DNA of 64,000 nt, from positions 1,705,001 to 1,769,000 of the forward strand of contig NZ_VFOF01000001.1 of assembly GCF_006715975.1 (NCBI RefSeq), written 5' to 3'. Position 1 is the first letter of the stretch, and every line of letters begins with the position of its first letter. Source of the DNA: Zymomonas mobilis (GTDB lineage Bacteria > Pseudomonadota > Alphaproteobacteria > Sphingomonadales > Sphingomonadaceae). The position numbers and the translations under genes are program-made. The notes beneath the pieces were generated by a model. The model had not been told where the DNA came from and did not search any database. It saw only the letters and a program-made list of their open reading frames with translations. Positions 22,582 to 32,973 of the stretch are shown piece by piece.

Positions 22582-25191
22582 ATGCATCGTTTTCTTGTAA
22601 CGCGTCTGGCAGATATCAGCTGCCGGTTCCCTCGGTTAATTCTAGCCTTCACCCTTGTATTGACACTTGTCTCTGCATTTTTTGCAGCGTCACATTTTGC
22701 CATCAATACAGATACGGCGACTCTTATTTCTTCAAAAGTAACCTATCGCGTTAATGAAGATAAATTTGCCGATGCTTTTCCATCTACAGGGGGGACCACC
22801 CTAGTCGTTGTAGAAGGACAAACACCGGAATTAGCAGAGTCAGGAGCGGCCCGATTAGCTGAGCAGTTGAAAGAGGACAAAAAACACTTTCTGACTGTTA
22901 CCCGACCAGATGGTGGTGATTTTTTCGCGCGCGAAGGTATTTTGTTCGGCCAGTTGCCGGATGTCCAAGATACCATGCAGCAGCTGATCTCGGCACAGCC
23001 TTTCTTGGGGCCTTTGGCTTCTGATCCGTCTTTACGTGGTATCAATAATGCTTTGAATACCATGTTGATCGGGGTCAACCGCCATATGGCCAGTCTGGAT
23101 CAGATCCAGACGCCGGTACGTTCAATTGATAAAGCTATCCGCGATCAATTGTCAGGAAAGCAGACTTGGTTTTCATGGCAGCTCCTTTTTTCAAGCAAAA
23201 ATCCAGCTTTAAAACCGCCGCTTAAACGGTTGATTTTAGCTCAACCTGTTCTTGATCTAAGTGCGTTGATGCCGGGGCTTGAAGCCAGCGAAGCTATTCA
23301 CAAAGCCGCCAGTGATTTGAAATTAGATGCTGATCACGGGGTCAATATCCGTTTGACGGGTTCAGTGCCCTTAGCCGATGAAGAATTTGCTTCCTTGGCG
23401 GATAAAATTTGGTTGGTTGCGGGCGCCATGATTAGCGCCATGCTAATTACCCTTTGGTTGGCCGTTCGCTCTCCGAGTATTGTGGCGGCGATCATGCTGA
23501 CCACGATTGCCGGATTGATCGTTACCGCTGCCGTTGGGCTGATTACAGTTGGCCGTTTCAATCTTATTTCGGTGGCCTTTATTCCGTTATTTGTTGGCTT
23601 GGGGGTTGATTTTGGTATCCAGCTTTCAGTTCGCTTTCTGGCCGAGCTAGAATCAGAACCGAACCAGCCTAAAGCGCTGTTGAACGCAGCCAATGCTTTA
23701 GGGCATTCTTTGCTTTTGGCAGCGGGCGCTGTCTGCCTTGGCTTCCTGTCTTTCTTACCGACCGCCTATATTGGTATTTCCGAATTAGGGATGATCGCTG
23801 GCGTTGGTATTCTGATCGCCCTGTTCTTTTCAGTGACCATGTTGCCCGCTTTGCTGATGCTGTTTCGTCCCCGTCGTCCGCGTCATCATGTCGGTTGGCG
23901 GAATATGGCACCGGTTGATCATTTTCTGGTCAAAGAAAGACGTTGGGTCATCGGTAGTTTTCTCGGTTTGACCCTGATCAGCATCATTCTTTTGCCATGG
24001 GTACAATTCGACTTTAATCCGTTGCATCTTCGCAATCCCAAAGGCGAAGCGATGGCGACCCTTTTATCTTTGATGAAAGATCCCAACCAGACACCGAATA
24101 CGATTGATATCGTTGCGCCTGATAGCAAGACTGCCGATGATTGGGTTAAACGCCTGTCGAAATTAAAAGAAGTCGATCAAGTCGTCACGATTGATAGCTT
24201 TGTTCCGACTAATCAGGAACCGAAGCTGGCCCTTGTTTCTGATGCCAATATGATTCTTGATCCGACGATCAATCCGATTGAAACGCTGCCTACACCGAGT
24301 GATGAAGAAGTTCAGCTCTCCTTACGGCAGACCGCAACCTCTCTTCGCGAAGCGGCTGGCACAAGCACGGAAGCTTCGGCTAGCGACGCCCGTAGTTTGG
24401 CAGACTCGCTTGATAATTTGGCAAGAAGCTCGGCCGCGATCAGACAGCAGACCAATGAAATGTTCTGTATGCCTTTGGCAGTCATGCTTGATCAAATGAA
24501 AGCGATGCTTCAGGCAGAAGCGGTTAACCGTCAAGGCTTACCCCAGAATTTAAAAGAAGGCTGGGTTGCTAAAGATGGCCGTATTCGTATTGAGGTATTC
24601 CCTTCCGGGGATAGTAATAACAACGAAAACCTTATCCATTTCGCTAAGGCTGTTCAAAAGATAGTCCCAACGGCATCGGGTATGCCCATTTCAACGCAGG
24701 CGGCGGCTTATACCATTGCAAAAGCCTTTATTCAGGCTGGTATTCTTGCCTTTATCACCGTCTGTTTGCTTTTGTTTATTGTGTTGCGGAATATTCGCGA
24801 GGTTGCCTTTACATTGGCACCGATTATTCTTTCGATTTTCCTGACATTGGCAAGCTGCGTTATCATTGATCAGCCGATCAATTTCGCCAACATCATCGCC
24901 TTCCCGCTTCTGTTCGGGGTTGGTGTCGCCTTCCATATCTATTTTGTGATGGCTTGGCGGAATGGTGAGCGGAATTTGTTGCAATCCAGTCTGGCACATG
25001 CCGTGTTTTTCTCGGCTATGGCGACGGGCACCGCCTTTGGTAGCTTGTGGCTTTCGTCCCATCCTGGAACGGCCAGCATGGGTAAAATTCTGATGATCTC
25101 GCTGGTTTGGACGCTGATTTGCGCTTTGATTTTTGAGCCAGCCCTTCTTGGCAACAAAGAAAACAAGGAAAAAGAAGAAGGTAAGGCATAA
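22582..25191 (+). CDS. hpnN: hopanoid-associated RND transporter
   Basis: An 869-residue RND-superfamily membrane protein. It has an N-terminal segment (LILAFTLVLTLVSAFFAASHF), a large periplasmic domain, a block of membrane helices from about 275 to 420 (including FIPLFVGLGVDFGIQLSVRF), a second periplasmic domain and a second helix block (AFPLLFGVGVAFHIYFVMAW). The duplicated GVDFGI and GVAFHI motifs are typical of HpnN-type lipid exporters. HpnN in other bacteria moves hopanoids to the outer membrane, and Zymomonas is rich in hopanoids. It lies 92 bases after dxs on the same strand. The C-terminus is a short Lys/Glu tail. Confidence 0.9.
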   Translation: MHRFLVTRLADISCRFPRLILAFTLVLTLVSAFFAASHFAINTDTATLISSKVTYRVNEDKFADAFPSTGGTTLVVVEGQTPELAESGAARLAEQLKEDKKHFLTVTRPDGGDFFAREGILFGQLPDVQDTMQQLISAQPFLGPLASDPSLRGINNALNTMLIGVNRHMASLDQIQTPVRSIDKAIRDQLSGKQTWFSWQLLFSSKNPALKPPLKRLILAQPVLDLSALMPGLEASEAIHKAASDLKLDADHGVNIRLTGSVPLADEEFASLADKIWLVAGAMISAMLITLWLAVRSPSIVAAIMLTTIAGLIVTAAVGLITVGRFNLISVAFIPLFVGLGVDFGIQLSVRFLAELESEPNQPKALLNAANALGHSLLLAAGAVCLGFLSFLPTAYIGISELGMIAGVGILIALFFSVTMLPALLMLFRPRRPRHHVGWRNMAPVDHFLVKERRWVIGSFLGLTLISIILLPWVQFDFNPLHLRNPKGEAMATLLSLMKDPNQTPNTIDIVAPDSKTADDWVKRLSKLKEVDQVVTIDSFVPTNQEPKLALVSDANMILDPTINPIETLPTPSDEEVQLSLRQTATSLREAAGTSTEASASDARSLADSLDNLARSSAAIRQQTNEMFCMPLAVMLDQMKAMLQAEAVNRQGLPQNLKEGWVAKDGRIRIEVFPSGDSNNNENLIHFAKAVQKIVPTASGMPISTQAAAYTIAKAFIQAGILAFITVCLLLFIVLRNIREVAFTLAPIILSIFLTLASCVIIDQPINFANIIAFPLLFGVGVAFHIYFVMAWRNGERNLLQSSLAHAVFFSAMATGTAFGSLWLSSHPGTASMGKILMISLVWTLICALIFEPALLGNKENKEKEEGKA

Positions 25192-25425
25192 ATTAATACG
25201 CTATGGGCAAAATTTTTGTCTATTCCGCCTAATTATTGCCTTGCTTATGAAGAATTAGCATGACGCCCGACTTGATAAAAAATAGGTAAGGCGTAACAAA
25301 AGGTCGTATAAAAATAACAGAATGGTGTTCAAAAGCGCTAATATAATTTTTAATCTCGTCTTGATTTTAAAATAACAAGATTAAAAAATGAGCGAAGCCA
25401 TTCGATAAAGCAGGAATAGTGGTGC

Positions 25426-26388
25426 ATGGCTGTATATACTTCGGTCAGTGATGATGAAGTCTCTTCATTTTTAGCTCTTTATCCGGATTCAGGCCGGTTG
25501 CTTTCGGTGAAAGGGATTACGGAAGGTGTTGAAAACAGCAACTACCTGATTACCACCGATGTCCGCTCTTACATTCTGACATTGTATGAGAAGCGCGTTA
25601 ATCCTGAAGAGCTTCCCTTCTTCATGGCTTTGACAGACCATTTAGCTGCTGAAAATCTGCCTGTTCCAAAAGCGTGGAAAAGTCGGGATGGAAAACAAAT
25701 TCAGACTTTGGCCGGTCGGCCTGCCTGTTTGATCGAATTTCTGCAAGGGCGCTGGACCCCAACCCCATCGGCAGAACAGACCCGTGCCACCGGCGAAATG
25801 CTCGGCAAGATGCATAAAAGCCTGACCCATTTTTCAAAAAATCGTCCCAACAGTCTTAATCTAGAAAATTGGCATATTTTGGCTGAAAAATGCGGTTTTG
25901 AGGCCATGAACCAGATTGAAGCCCATATGGGTGACGAAGTCAAAAAAGAGCTGGATTATCTTGACCAATTTTGGCCGAAAGACCTGCCCCATTCGGTTAT
26001 TCATGCCGATTTATTCCCCGACAATGTGTTGTTTGAAGGTGAAGCCTTAAAAGGCGTGATCGACTTCTATTTTGCTTGCACTGAAGTACGAGCATGGGAT
26101 TTGGCTATCACCTATAGTGCATGGTGTTTCGATCAAGATAACCGCTTTCTTGTTGACCATGCCAAAGCCCTGATTAAAGGTTATCATCAAAGCTTTGCCC
26201 TGACAGAAGAAGAACGGGCTGCCTTTATCGTTTTGTTGCGCGGCGCGGCCTTGCGCTTCCTGCTGACACGCGCATGGGATTGGGTGAATACGCCGCCGGA
26301 TGCGCTGGTGGTACCGAAAGACCCACGCGACTTTTTCAAACGACTAGTTTTCTATCGGGATGCTTCTTTGGAAGCATTGGGCTTATAA
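25426..26388 (+). CDS. thrB: homoserine kinase
   Basis: Phosphorylates homoserine in threonine synthesis. The 320-residue protein belongs to the aminoglycoside-phosphotransferase-like ThrB type, not the GHMP type of E. coli. It has GVENSNYLI near 35, the catalytic loop [11 protein letters not shown] near 193 and the metal motif GVIDFYFA after it. ATG 25426 has AGGA upstream. rnhA follows after 5 bases, so the two are probably cotranscribed, a pairing seen in many alphaproteobacteria. Confidence 0.93.
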   Translation: MAVYTSVSDDEVSSFLALYPDSGRLLSVKGITEGVENSNYLITTDVRSYILTLYEKRVNPEELPFFMALTDHLAAENLPVPKAWKSRDGKQIQTLAGRPACLIEFLQGRWTPTPSAEQTRATGEMLGKMHKSLTHFSKNRPNSLNLENWHILAEKCGFEAMNQIEAHMGDEVKKELDYLDQFWPKDLPHSVIHADLFPDNVLFEGEALKGVIDFYFACTEVRAWDLAITYSAWCFDQDNRFLVDHAKALIKGYHQSFALTEEERAAFIVLLRGAALRFLLTRAWDWVNTPPDALVVPKDPRDFFKRLVFYRDASLEALGL

Positions 26389-26393
26389 TTTTG

Positions 26394-26864
26394 ATGCCCG
26401 ATCCCAAAACAGATAATATGGTCGTGATGATTGCGACTGATGGCGCTTGTAAAGGAAACCCCGGCTTTGGTGGCTGGGGTGCGCTGCTTCGCTATCAAGG
26501 CCATGAAAAAGCCATTTCTGGAGCTGAAAATCTGACGACCAATAACCGGATGGAATTACAAGCGGTTATTGAGGCGCTTTCCTGCCTCAAAAAGCCGTGC
26601 CGGATCGAGCTTTCCACCGATAGCAAATATGTCATGGATGGTTTGACCCGCTGGATCCATGGCTGGCAGAAAAATGGATGGCTAACAGCCGCCAAAAAAC
26701 CGGTTAAAAATGATGATTTATGGAAGAAGCTTTTAGAAGCTACTCGGCAGCATGATATTTCATGGAAATGGGTAAAAGGGCATGCCGGTCATCCTGATAA
26801 CGAACGGGCAGACCAATTAGCCAGTGATGCCGCAATAGCGCTTATGCAGGCGCAAAAAGACTAG
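26394..26864 (+). CDS. rnhA: ribonuclease HI
   Basis: Cuts the RNA strand of RNA-DNA hybrids. The 156-residue protein has the four acidic catalytic residues Asp16 ([12 protein letters not shown]), Glu54 ([10 protein letters not shown]), Asp76 ([11 protein letters not shown]) and Asp140 ([11 protein letters not shown]). The ATG at 26394 lies 5 bases after the thrB stop. In-frame ATGs at residues 9 and 12 are possible alternatives. No N-terminal hybrid-binding domain. Confidence 0.95.
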   Translation: MPDPKTDNMVVMIATDGACKGNPGFGGWGALLRYQGHEKAISGAENLTTNNRMELQAVIEALSCLKKPCRIELSTDSKYVMDGLTRWIHGWQKNGWLTAAKKPVKNDDLWKKLLEATRQHDISWKWVKGHAGHPDNERADQLASDAAIALMQAQKD

Positions 26865-27003
26865 ACTATTCTTTCTACGGATTGCGCTTTTTCTTATTTT
26901 TTGCATCAAATAATAAAAGTCAGGCTGTTTTCAGCGGCTATTCATTTTCACAATTATTAATATTCTGAAGCATTCTATCCCGCTCAGAGCAAAGAGAAAA
27001 TAT

Positions 27004-28479
27004 ATGACCGAGGTCTCAAGACGAAATTTTGTGGCAGCCAGTGCCGTTTTGGCTGGAGCTGTATTGGGAGCGCAAAAGTCGTATGCTTCGGGGAATGGCA
27101 ATGGATTCAAAGCCGCAGCCTTCGAAGATGAAGAGCCCAATAAGGTGAAGACACCTGGTATTCAGAAAATTTCTGCGCTTTGCGAAGTTACGGGCGGCGG
27201 TGAAAAAGTTTATGGAGTTGCCATAGAATATGATGTCGCCATTGATTCCAAGAGTTTGAATTTGGATAGCTATAAGGCGGCAGTCTATCCTGCGGTAAAA
27301 GGTTTTTTCGCAGGAATGCCAGAAGAACCCGATAAAAATAAAACCACGGAACCGGCAATTGAGCGGCCTATCGTTGCGATCTATACGCATGACACGCCTC
27401 AATTAGGGCAGAGCCAACAGACAGCCGGACGGTATGTTATTGTTGAGTTCAAACATGATGCCGATTTAAGTCTGCCGACAACAGACAGCGATAAAGTTGT
27501 CATTATCCAGAATAAAAATATTAAGACTGTGGCCGGTGCTATTTATGCCCCGAGTAAGACAGTCTGGAGCAACTCAGATCGTCGCGGCAATCATGTGGTT
27601 ATTCGTGGCGTAGATGATTGGGAGCAGAGCCATTGGTGGTGGGATGATACACGCTCGGCTTGGCTGGAATATAGTATTTATCTGCCGAAATCCTTCTTAA
27701 AGGCAGGGGGCGAGAATAAATATTATCCGCTCTTGCTCGCTATCACCCATTCAGGGACAAGCTATGATGGGAATTGTGCGCAAACATTGACCGAGCAATG
27801 TATAGCCAGCCTGTGGAGTTTACCGGAAGAACAGGCGGAACATGAGTGTGTTGTCATTACTCCGCGTTATGAGCGGACGACGATGAATGACTATTGGGAA
27901 CATACTTATGATGTGGAAAACACCTATAAGCTGGTTGAATCTCTTCTGAAAAACACGTGGAATTATGGCAATCCCAATCGCGAAGATCGGCGCGACAAAG
28001 TTTTAAAAATCGATCCCAAAAGAGTTTATTGCACGGGATGGTCTATGGGAGCAATGACCTCTCTTTGGCTTATGGCAAAGCATCCTGATACTTTTGCAGC
28101 GGGTCTCATTATTGCGGGTCAGCAGCGACCGAATGATGTGCGCAATCTTGCCCATCAAAAATTGCTGATCATTACGGGCACAGAAGATCGCACCGCAACG
28201 CCTTGGAATGAGAAATGCGTCCCTGTCTGGCGGGAAGCGGGCGGAAAAGTTATTCGCCCAGAAGAACGGCTTGATCCTGCGCAGATATTCCCGATTGATA
28301 ATCAAAAATCATTGACCCGTCAGATCGACAATTACCTTGAGCAAGATGCAAATATTACGTTTCTGACGTTTAAAAATGTCGATCACATGGGATCTGCGCG
28401 GAAATTTTTCTATATCAAAGCCGCAAGAGATTGGCTTTTTAAGCAGGCAAAAAAACAACCAAAAACTATCAGTGATTAG
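27004..28479 (+). CDS. Tat-exported alpha/beta-hydrolase (putative esterase or peptidase)
   Basis: The 491-residue protein starts with a twin-arginine signal (SRRNFVAASAVLAGAVLG), so it should be exported folded. The N-terminal 190 residues form a beta-rich region I do not recognise. The C-terminal half is an alpha/beta-hydrolase with nucleophile elbow GWSMGAM (Ser347), a likely acid in ITGTEDRTATPW and the catalytic His in NVDHMGS. This resembles the predicted peptidase/PHB-depolymerase-like hydrolases. The region YYPLLLAITHSGTSYDG fits the oxyanion strand. Substrate unknown. Single gene, followed by a perfect 10-bp hairpin. Confidence 0.75.
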   Translation: MTEVSRRNFVAASAVLAGAVLGAQKSYASGNGNGFKAAAFEDEEPNKVKTPGIQKISALCEVTGGGEKVYGVAIEYDVAIDSKSLNLDSYKAAVYPAVKGFFAGMPEEPDKNKTTEPAIERPIVAIYTHDTPQLGQSQQTAGRYVIVEFKHDADLSLPTTDSDKVVIIQNKNIKTVAGAIYAPSKTVWSNSDRRGNHVVIRGVDDWEQSHWWWDDTRSAWLEYSIYLPKSFLKAGGENKYYPLLLAITHSGTSYDGNCAQTLTEQCIASLWSLPEEQAEHECVVITPRYERTTMNDYWEHTYDVENTYKLVESLLKNTWNYGNPNREDRRDKVLKIDPKRVYCTGWSMGAMTSLWLMAKHPDTFAAGLIIAGQQRPNDVRNLAHQKLLIITGTEDRTATPWNEKCVPVWREAGGKVIRPEERLDPAQIFPIDNQKSLTRQIDNYLEQDANITFLTFKNVDHMGSARKFFYIKAARDWLFKQAKKQPKTISD

Positions 28480-28507
28480 TTTTTTTAGGCGCTGTTTCGT
28501 CCTGTTT

Positions 28508-28533
28508 TGATTGAGGCTGTGTCGCCTCAATCA
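28508..28533. terminator. perfect 10-bp hairpin after the hydrolase gene
   Basis: TGATTGAGGC (28508-28517) pairs perfectly with 28524-28533 around a six-base loop, 29 bases after the stop. It lacks a T-run, so it may be a weak or Rho-assisted terminator or an mRNA 3'-end stabiliser. Confidence 0.5.
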
Positions 28534-28626
28534 GTTATAGAGCATTTCACTGTTATCGGTTTTTTGTCCCCTACCCGTCTGTTTTTCATGGCATAATTAT
28601 TGAAATTCATGAAATCGGGAATGACT

Positions 28627-29073
28627 ATGAACCGTTTTAAACGCCTGAATAATGACATAGCTGTTAGCCCACAGCTGTTGGTCGAAGATATAAAAGAAGC
28701 GGCTTTGCAAGGGTTCGGCCATATTATCAATAACCGTCCAGATGGCGAAGGCTCGAACCAGCCTTCTGGTAGCGTTATTGAGGCCGCCGCAAAAGCAGAG
28801 GGGCTGGGCTATACGGCTATTCCAGTTCGCCCCGGAGGCATCGATGAAAATGCGATTGTCGCGATGGCGGATATTCTGAAAAAAGCGGATAAGCCGATAT
28901 TGGCCTATTGTTTTAGTGGAACGCGATCAGCCTTTTTATGGGCGCTAGCCAGTGCCGCAATCGGTGAAGCGGATGCTGATGTTATTTTCGCGGAAGCTGC
29001 CAATGCGGGTTATGATTTATCCCCGATAATGCCTCTGGTAGATTCTCTTTCAGCTTCGGCACAATCGAAATAA
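28627..29073 (+). CDS. DUF442 / beta-lactamase-hydrolase-like phosphatase-type protein
   Basis: The 148-residue protein belongs to the TIGR01244/DUF442 group with a cysteine-phosphatase fold. The motif AYCFSGTRSAFLWA has Cys95 and Arg100 in CX4R, as in other members (YCRSGTRS). Family members are stand-alone or fused to metallo-beta-lactamase sulphur dioxygenases such as BlhA/Blh; the reaction of the stand-alone form is not settled. GHIINNRPDGE near 36 is the second family block. ATG 28627 is chosen for its GGGA at proper distance; ATG 28621 is too close to it and 28609 lacks one. Confidence 0.8.
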   Translation: MNRFKRLNNDIAVSPQLLVEDIKEAALQGFGHIINNRPDGEGSNQPSGSVIEAAAKAEGLGYTAIPVRPGGIDENAIVAMADILKKADKPILAYCFSGTRSAFLWALASAAIGEADADVIFAEAANAGYDLSPIMPLVDSLSASAQSK

Positions 29074-29074
29074 C

Positions 29075-29116
29075 GCCAAAGGCCATATTTCAGGCCTCTG
29101 GCATCGATTATTTTTT
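29075..29116 (+). terminator. terminator between convergent genes
   Basis: GCCAAAGGCC (29075-29084) pairs with 29093-29102 with one mismatch, followed by ATCGATTATTTTTT. It ends the DUF442 gene and touches the end of the opposing phosphodiesterase gene. Confidence 0.7.
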
Positions 29117-30410
29117 ATTTATGCGCCAAATAACGCTGGTCAATATCAGCAGCGGTCAGATTGCTGTCGCCCTTGGGGGCTTTCAGCTTTAAAACCTGAG
29201 CCACTAAGGGCTGAATATCGACGTTATTCATACTGTCGATAACTTTATGTTTTTGAAAAGCAGGGCCATTGGCAATGAATAAGGCGCCCATTTCAGGGGT
29301 TTCATTGTCATAACCATGGCTTCCCTTCGTAAGATGGGCGGCCATGCTTTCATTTCCAATAATCGACCAGCCAACATCAGCCATACAGATAACCGCAGGC
29401 ACGCGCGGATTTTGACCGTAATGCAATCGGGCAGGAATTTCATGCTTTGGCCAGCATTGCATATGGTCGTGATGTGCAAATAACGGTGCCAAATCATTGA
29501 CGTTATGACCAGCGGTTGGTTCTATACCCGCGTAAGGCCCGCCAGTAATGACACGATAAGCACCAGAATCCACAATCTTGTTTAAAGCGATCACGCGATC
29601 AGGGGACGTCGCCGCCATACCATGGTCGGAAACAATGACCAGATTAGCCTTTACGCCGCGTTGTTTGAGCCCCTGCACCAATTGTCCGATAGCCTGATCG
29701 ACTTTGACCAGATTTTCATTCACTTCTTTGGAATCAGGCCCATAGAGATGGCCAGCATGGTCAACATTTTCGAAATAAAGCGTAATGAATTGTGGCCGAT
29801 GGGCTGCGGGATATGCCAACCATGAGAAGACCTGATCGACCCGTTCCGGGAAGGAAACATGGGTATCATAACGACGCCACATTTCAGGGCGGACACCATG
29901 AATATCGGATTCAGATCCTGGCCAGAACATTGTTGCGGAAACAACGCCTTGTTTTTCGGCGGTAACCCATAGCGGTTCGCCTTCATCCCACCAACGGCGG
30001 TCTACCACAGCTTCCGGATCGCTCATTTTAAAATGGCTGTCAGGCGTAATGGAAGAATCATCCATGTTATTGCCGACAATACCGTGATGGTCAGGATAGA
30101 GCCCCGTTACCAAGGTATAATGATTGGGGAAGGTGATGGAGGGGAAAGAGGGATGCATCACTTTGGCGTAGCTACCATTTTTAGCCAAAGAGAGCAGATT
30201 GGGAGTCAAACCCCGATCGAGATAATCAGCCCGAAAACCGTCTATAGAGATCAAGATTAAAGGAGTTTTTGACTGGGCTGTTTTTTGTGCAGTCGCAGCG
30301 GTAGCGGCTTCATGAGCGCCACCCGATAATCCTGCGAAACCGAGCAGCAGCGATAGAACGCTGGATAGCAACGGCTTTCGTTTTTTTGCGGCCTTATATC
30401 CGGCTGACAT
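29115..30410 (-). CDS. exported nucleotide pyrophosphatase/phosphodiesterase (NPP type)
   Basis: The 431-residue protein has a long N-terminal signal (LLSSVLSLLLGFAGLSGG) and the NPP branch of the alkaline phosphatase superfamily. Asp57 in ISIDGFRADYL is a metal ligand, Thr93 in SFPSITFPNHYTLVTGLYP is the nucleophile, and metal-site histidines lie in ENVDHAGHLYGPDS, VSDHGM and AGHNVND. Such enzymes cleave nucleotide or phospholipid phosphodiesters in the periplasm; substrate not predictable. ATG 30410 has GGGAA upstream. A single gene, same direction as pdhB but separated from it. Confidence 0.85.
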   Translation of the reverse strand: MSAGYKAAKKRKPLLSSVLSLLLGFAGLSGGAHEAATAATAQKTAQSKTPLILISIDGFRADYLDRGLTPNLLSLAKNGSYAKVMHPSFPSITFPNHYTLVTGLYPDHHGIVGNNMDDSSITPDSHFKMSDPEAVVDRRWWDEGEPLWVTAEKQGVVSATMFWPGSESDIHGVRPEMWRRYDTHVSFPERVDQVFSWLAYPAAHRPQFITLYFENVDHAGHLYGPDSKEVNENLVKVDQAIGQLVQGLKQRGVKANLVIVSDHGMAATSPDRVIALNKIVDSGAYRVITGGPYAGIEPTAGHNVNDLAPLFAHHDHMQCWPKHEIPARLHYGQNPRVPAVICMADVGWSIIGNESMAAHLTKGSHGYDNETPEMGALFIANGPAFQKHKVIDSMNNVDIQPLVAQVLKLKAPKGDSNLTAADIDQRYLAHK

Positions 30411-30527
30411 ATTTGACTATTCCCGAAATAGTTAGAACTCTGACACACATCATCGTAAGCATTATGTGTAACTTTGATATGTGACATTATCTCGCTATTT
30501 CGGAAACAGAAATAAAAATTTTAAAAT

Positions 30528-31907
30528 TTACTTACGATAGCAAACCTTATGAACGGCCTCGATAATGGCTTCGGGGTTAACCAAAGCCTGTTTTTCAAGG
30601 TTTTCGGCATAAGGTGTTGGCGTATCAGCATTGGTTACCCGCAGAACAGGCGCATCCAGATTGTCGAAGCCTTCTTCCATAGCGATTGCGGCTATTTCAG
30701 AAGAGATTGAGCAAACTGGCCAGCCATCTTCGACGGTTACGAGCCGGTTGGTTTTTTCCAAGCTTTTAAGGATAGTTTCCTTATCCAACGGGCGCAGCGT
30801 TCTGAGATCGATAACCTCGGCATCAATGCCTTCTTTGGCTAAAGCTTCGGCCGCCGTCAGAGCAAAAGAAACACCGATTGAATAGCTGACAATCGTAACG
30901 TCTTTGCCTTCGCGGATGATGCGGGCTTTGCCGATAGGCAAAACAAAATCATCAATTTTCGGAACGTCGAAAGTTTTGCTGTAAAGCAATTCGCATTCCA
31001 AAAAGACCACGGGATCTTCAGAACGGATAGCTGCTTTTAACAGGCCTTTTGCATCAATGGCATCATAAGGGGCAAGGACGATCAAGCCTGGAACAGCGGC
31101 ATACCAAGGACCAAAATTCTGGGTATGTTGCGCACCGACATGCGGAGCAGCACCGTTAGGCCCCCGGAAGACGATAGGACAAGTGACCTGCCCACCGGAC
31201 ATGTAATGCGTTTTAGCAGCGGAGTTGATGATGTGGTCGATCGCCTGCATCGAGAAATTCATCGTCATGAATTCGATAACAGGGCGCAAGCCTTCCATTG
31301 CAGCGCCAACACCAATGCCAGAAAAACCATATTCAGAAATAGGTGTATCAACAACGCGACGTTCACCGAATTCCTGCAACAGGCCTTGGGTAACTTTATA
31401 GGCACCCTGATATTCGGCGACTTCTTCACCCATAACGAAAACACGGTCATCACGCCGCATTTCTTCGGCCATCGCATCCCGTAGGGCTTCACGCAGGGTT
31501 TGCTGGAAGAATTCGGTGCCTTCCGGTATTTCAGAACCCGAGCTGACGGCTTTGACCGACGGCGTTGCGGCTTCTTCTACGGCAGCGGCTTCTATTTTTG
31601 CGGGTTCGGCAATTGGCTGGTCGGTGTTTTCAGGGGCAGACGCACCTTTTACCGTTACATCGCTGGCATCGGTACCGAGATAAGCGATAGCGGTACCGAC
31701 TTTGACATTTTCACTACCGTCGGGAAGCAGAATTTTTGAAATAACCCCCTCATCGACGGCTTCAAATTCCATAATGGCTTTGTCAGTTTCGATTTCGGCC
31801 AAAATAGCACCGGCCTTGATGGAATCGCCTTCTTTTACCAACCAACGGGTAAGCGTGCCTTCTTCCATAGTCGGAGACAGAGCAGGCATTTTAAGCTCTA
31901 TGGCCAT
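30528..31907 (-). CDS. pdhB: pyruvate dehydrogenase E1 beta subunit with N-terminal lipoyl domain
   Basis: Beta subunit of the E1 component that decarboxylates pyruvate to form acetyl-CoA. The 459-residue protein begins with a full lipoyl domain (residues 1-80) with lipoylated Lys43 in [11 protein letters not shown], then an Ala/Pro/Glu-rich linker to about 130, then the E1-beta domain ([32 protein letters not shown]). An E1-beta carrying its own lipoyl domain is known from Zymomonas and some other alphaproteobacteria. The start is two bases after the pdhA stop. The E2 and E3 genes are not adjacent; in Zymomonas they lie elsewhere. Confidence 0.97.
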   Translation of the reverse strand: MAIELKMPALSPTMEEGTLTRWLVKEGDSIKAGAILAEIETDKAIMEFEAVDEGVISKILLPDGSENVKVGTAIAYLGTDASDVTVKGASAPENTDQPIAEPAKIEAAAVEEAATPSVKAVSSGSEIPEGTEFFQQTLREALRDAMAEEMRRDDRVFVMGEEVAEYQGAYKVTQGLLQEFGERRVVDTPISEYGFSGIGVGAAMEGLRPVIEFMTMNFSMQAIDHIINSAAKTHYMSGGQVTCPIVFRGPNGAAPHVGAQHTQNFGPWYAAVPGLIVLAPYDAIDAKGLLKAAIRSEDPVVFLECELLYSKTFDVPKIDDFVLPIGKARIIREGKDVTIVSYSIGVSFALTAAEALAKEGIDAEVIDLRTLRPLDKETILKSLEKTNRLVTVEDGWPVCSISSEIAAIAMEEGFDNLDAPVLRVTNADTPTPYAENLEKQALVNPEAIIEAVHKVCYRK

Positions 31908-31908
31908 A

Positions 31909-32973
31909 TCAATACTTTCCTACCAGAATATCGGTATATAATTCGTTATTAGCCGGTAACGGTGCCTTTTCGGCGAAATCGGCGGCTTCTTTTACCTGCT
32001 GGCGAATGTCTTCATCCAGCTTGATAAGCTCGGCTTCATCGACGCCTGCTGCGAAGAGGTCTTTTTTCAAATTATCTAAAGGATCGTGATTTTCCTTCAT
32101 GTCGTTCACTTCCTCGCGGCTACGATAGCGCGCAGGATCGGACATGGAATGGCCACGATAACGATAGGTCTTCATTTCGAGAATGATGGGGCCTTTTCCA
32201 GCCTGAACCCAGTCAACAGCAACGGTTGCAGCGCCTCTGACTTCCAACACATCCATACCGTCAACGACCAAAGCCGGAATACCGAAGCCCTGCCCTCTTT
32301 CAGACAAAGCAGTATGCGCATTGGCGCGTTCGATGCTGGTACCCATGGCATAGCCGTTATTTTCAATGACAAAAATAACCGGCAATTTCCACAAGGCCGC
32401 CATATTGAAGGCTTCGTAAACCTGTCCCTGATTGGCAGAACCATCACCAAAATAGGCAGCAGAACAACCACCATCATTGCGATATTTATGCGCGAAGGCC
32501 AAGCCTGCACCTAATGGCACCTGAGCCCCGACGATACCGTTTCCGCCGAAGAATTTATGTTCGGTGGAGAACATATGCATCGAGCCGCCTTTACCATGCG
32601 AAATACCGCTGGCACGTCCGGTCAATTCAGCCATGACAATTTTCGGATCAATACCGTAGGCCAGCATATGCCCATGTTCACGATATCCGGTAATCACGCT
32701 ATCCCGCCCCGGCTGTAAGGCGGCTTGCAAACCGACAGCAACGGCTTCTTGTCCGATATAAAGATGACAAAAACCGACAATCAGTCCCAGACCATAGAGC
32801 TGTCCGCACCGCTCTTCAAAACGACGGATCATGAGCATCCGTCGATAAAATTCAAGCATCTCTTCCCGGTCTGCGTGATAGCGACCGGGGATCGGTGGCA
32901 AATCGTGATTGGGAATAGCGGACCCAACATCAGCTTTATTAGGCCGACCGGAATCCTGAGTTGCTTTGGCCAT
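31909..32973 (-). CDS. pdhA: pyruvate dehydrogenase E1 alpha subunit
   Basis: Alpha subunit of E1, binding thiamine diphosphate. The 354-residue protein has the ThDP motif GDGSANQG at 176-183 through [10 protein letters not shown] at 204-213, and the phosphorylation-loop-like [19 protein letters not shown], typical of the heterotetrameric E1. The ATG at 32973 follows an excellent AGGAGG at 32983-32988. It is directly upstream of pdhB. eno and ftsB lie further upstream in the same direction, an order common in alphaproteobacteria. Confidence 0.97.
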   Translation of the reverse strand: MAKATQDSGRPNKADVGSAIPNHDLPPIPGRYHADREEMLEFYRRMLMIRRFEERCGQLYGLGLIVGFCHLYIGQEAVAVGLQAALQPGRDSVITGYREHGHMLAYGIDPKIVMAELTGRASGISHGKGGSMHMFSTEHKFFGGNGIVGAQVPLGAGLAFAHKYRNDGGCSAAYFGDGSANQGQVYEAFNMAALWKLPVIFVIENNGYAMGTSIERANAHTALSERGQGFGIPALVVDGMDVLEVRGAATVAVDWVQAGKGPIILEMKTYRYRGHSMSDPARYRSREEVNDMKENHDPLDNLKKDLFAAGVDEAELIKLDEDIRQQVKEAADFAEKAPLPANNELYTDILVGKY

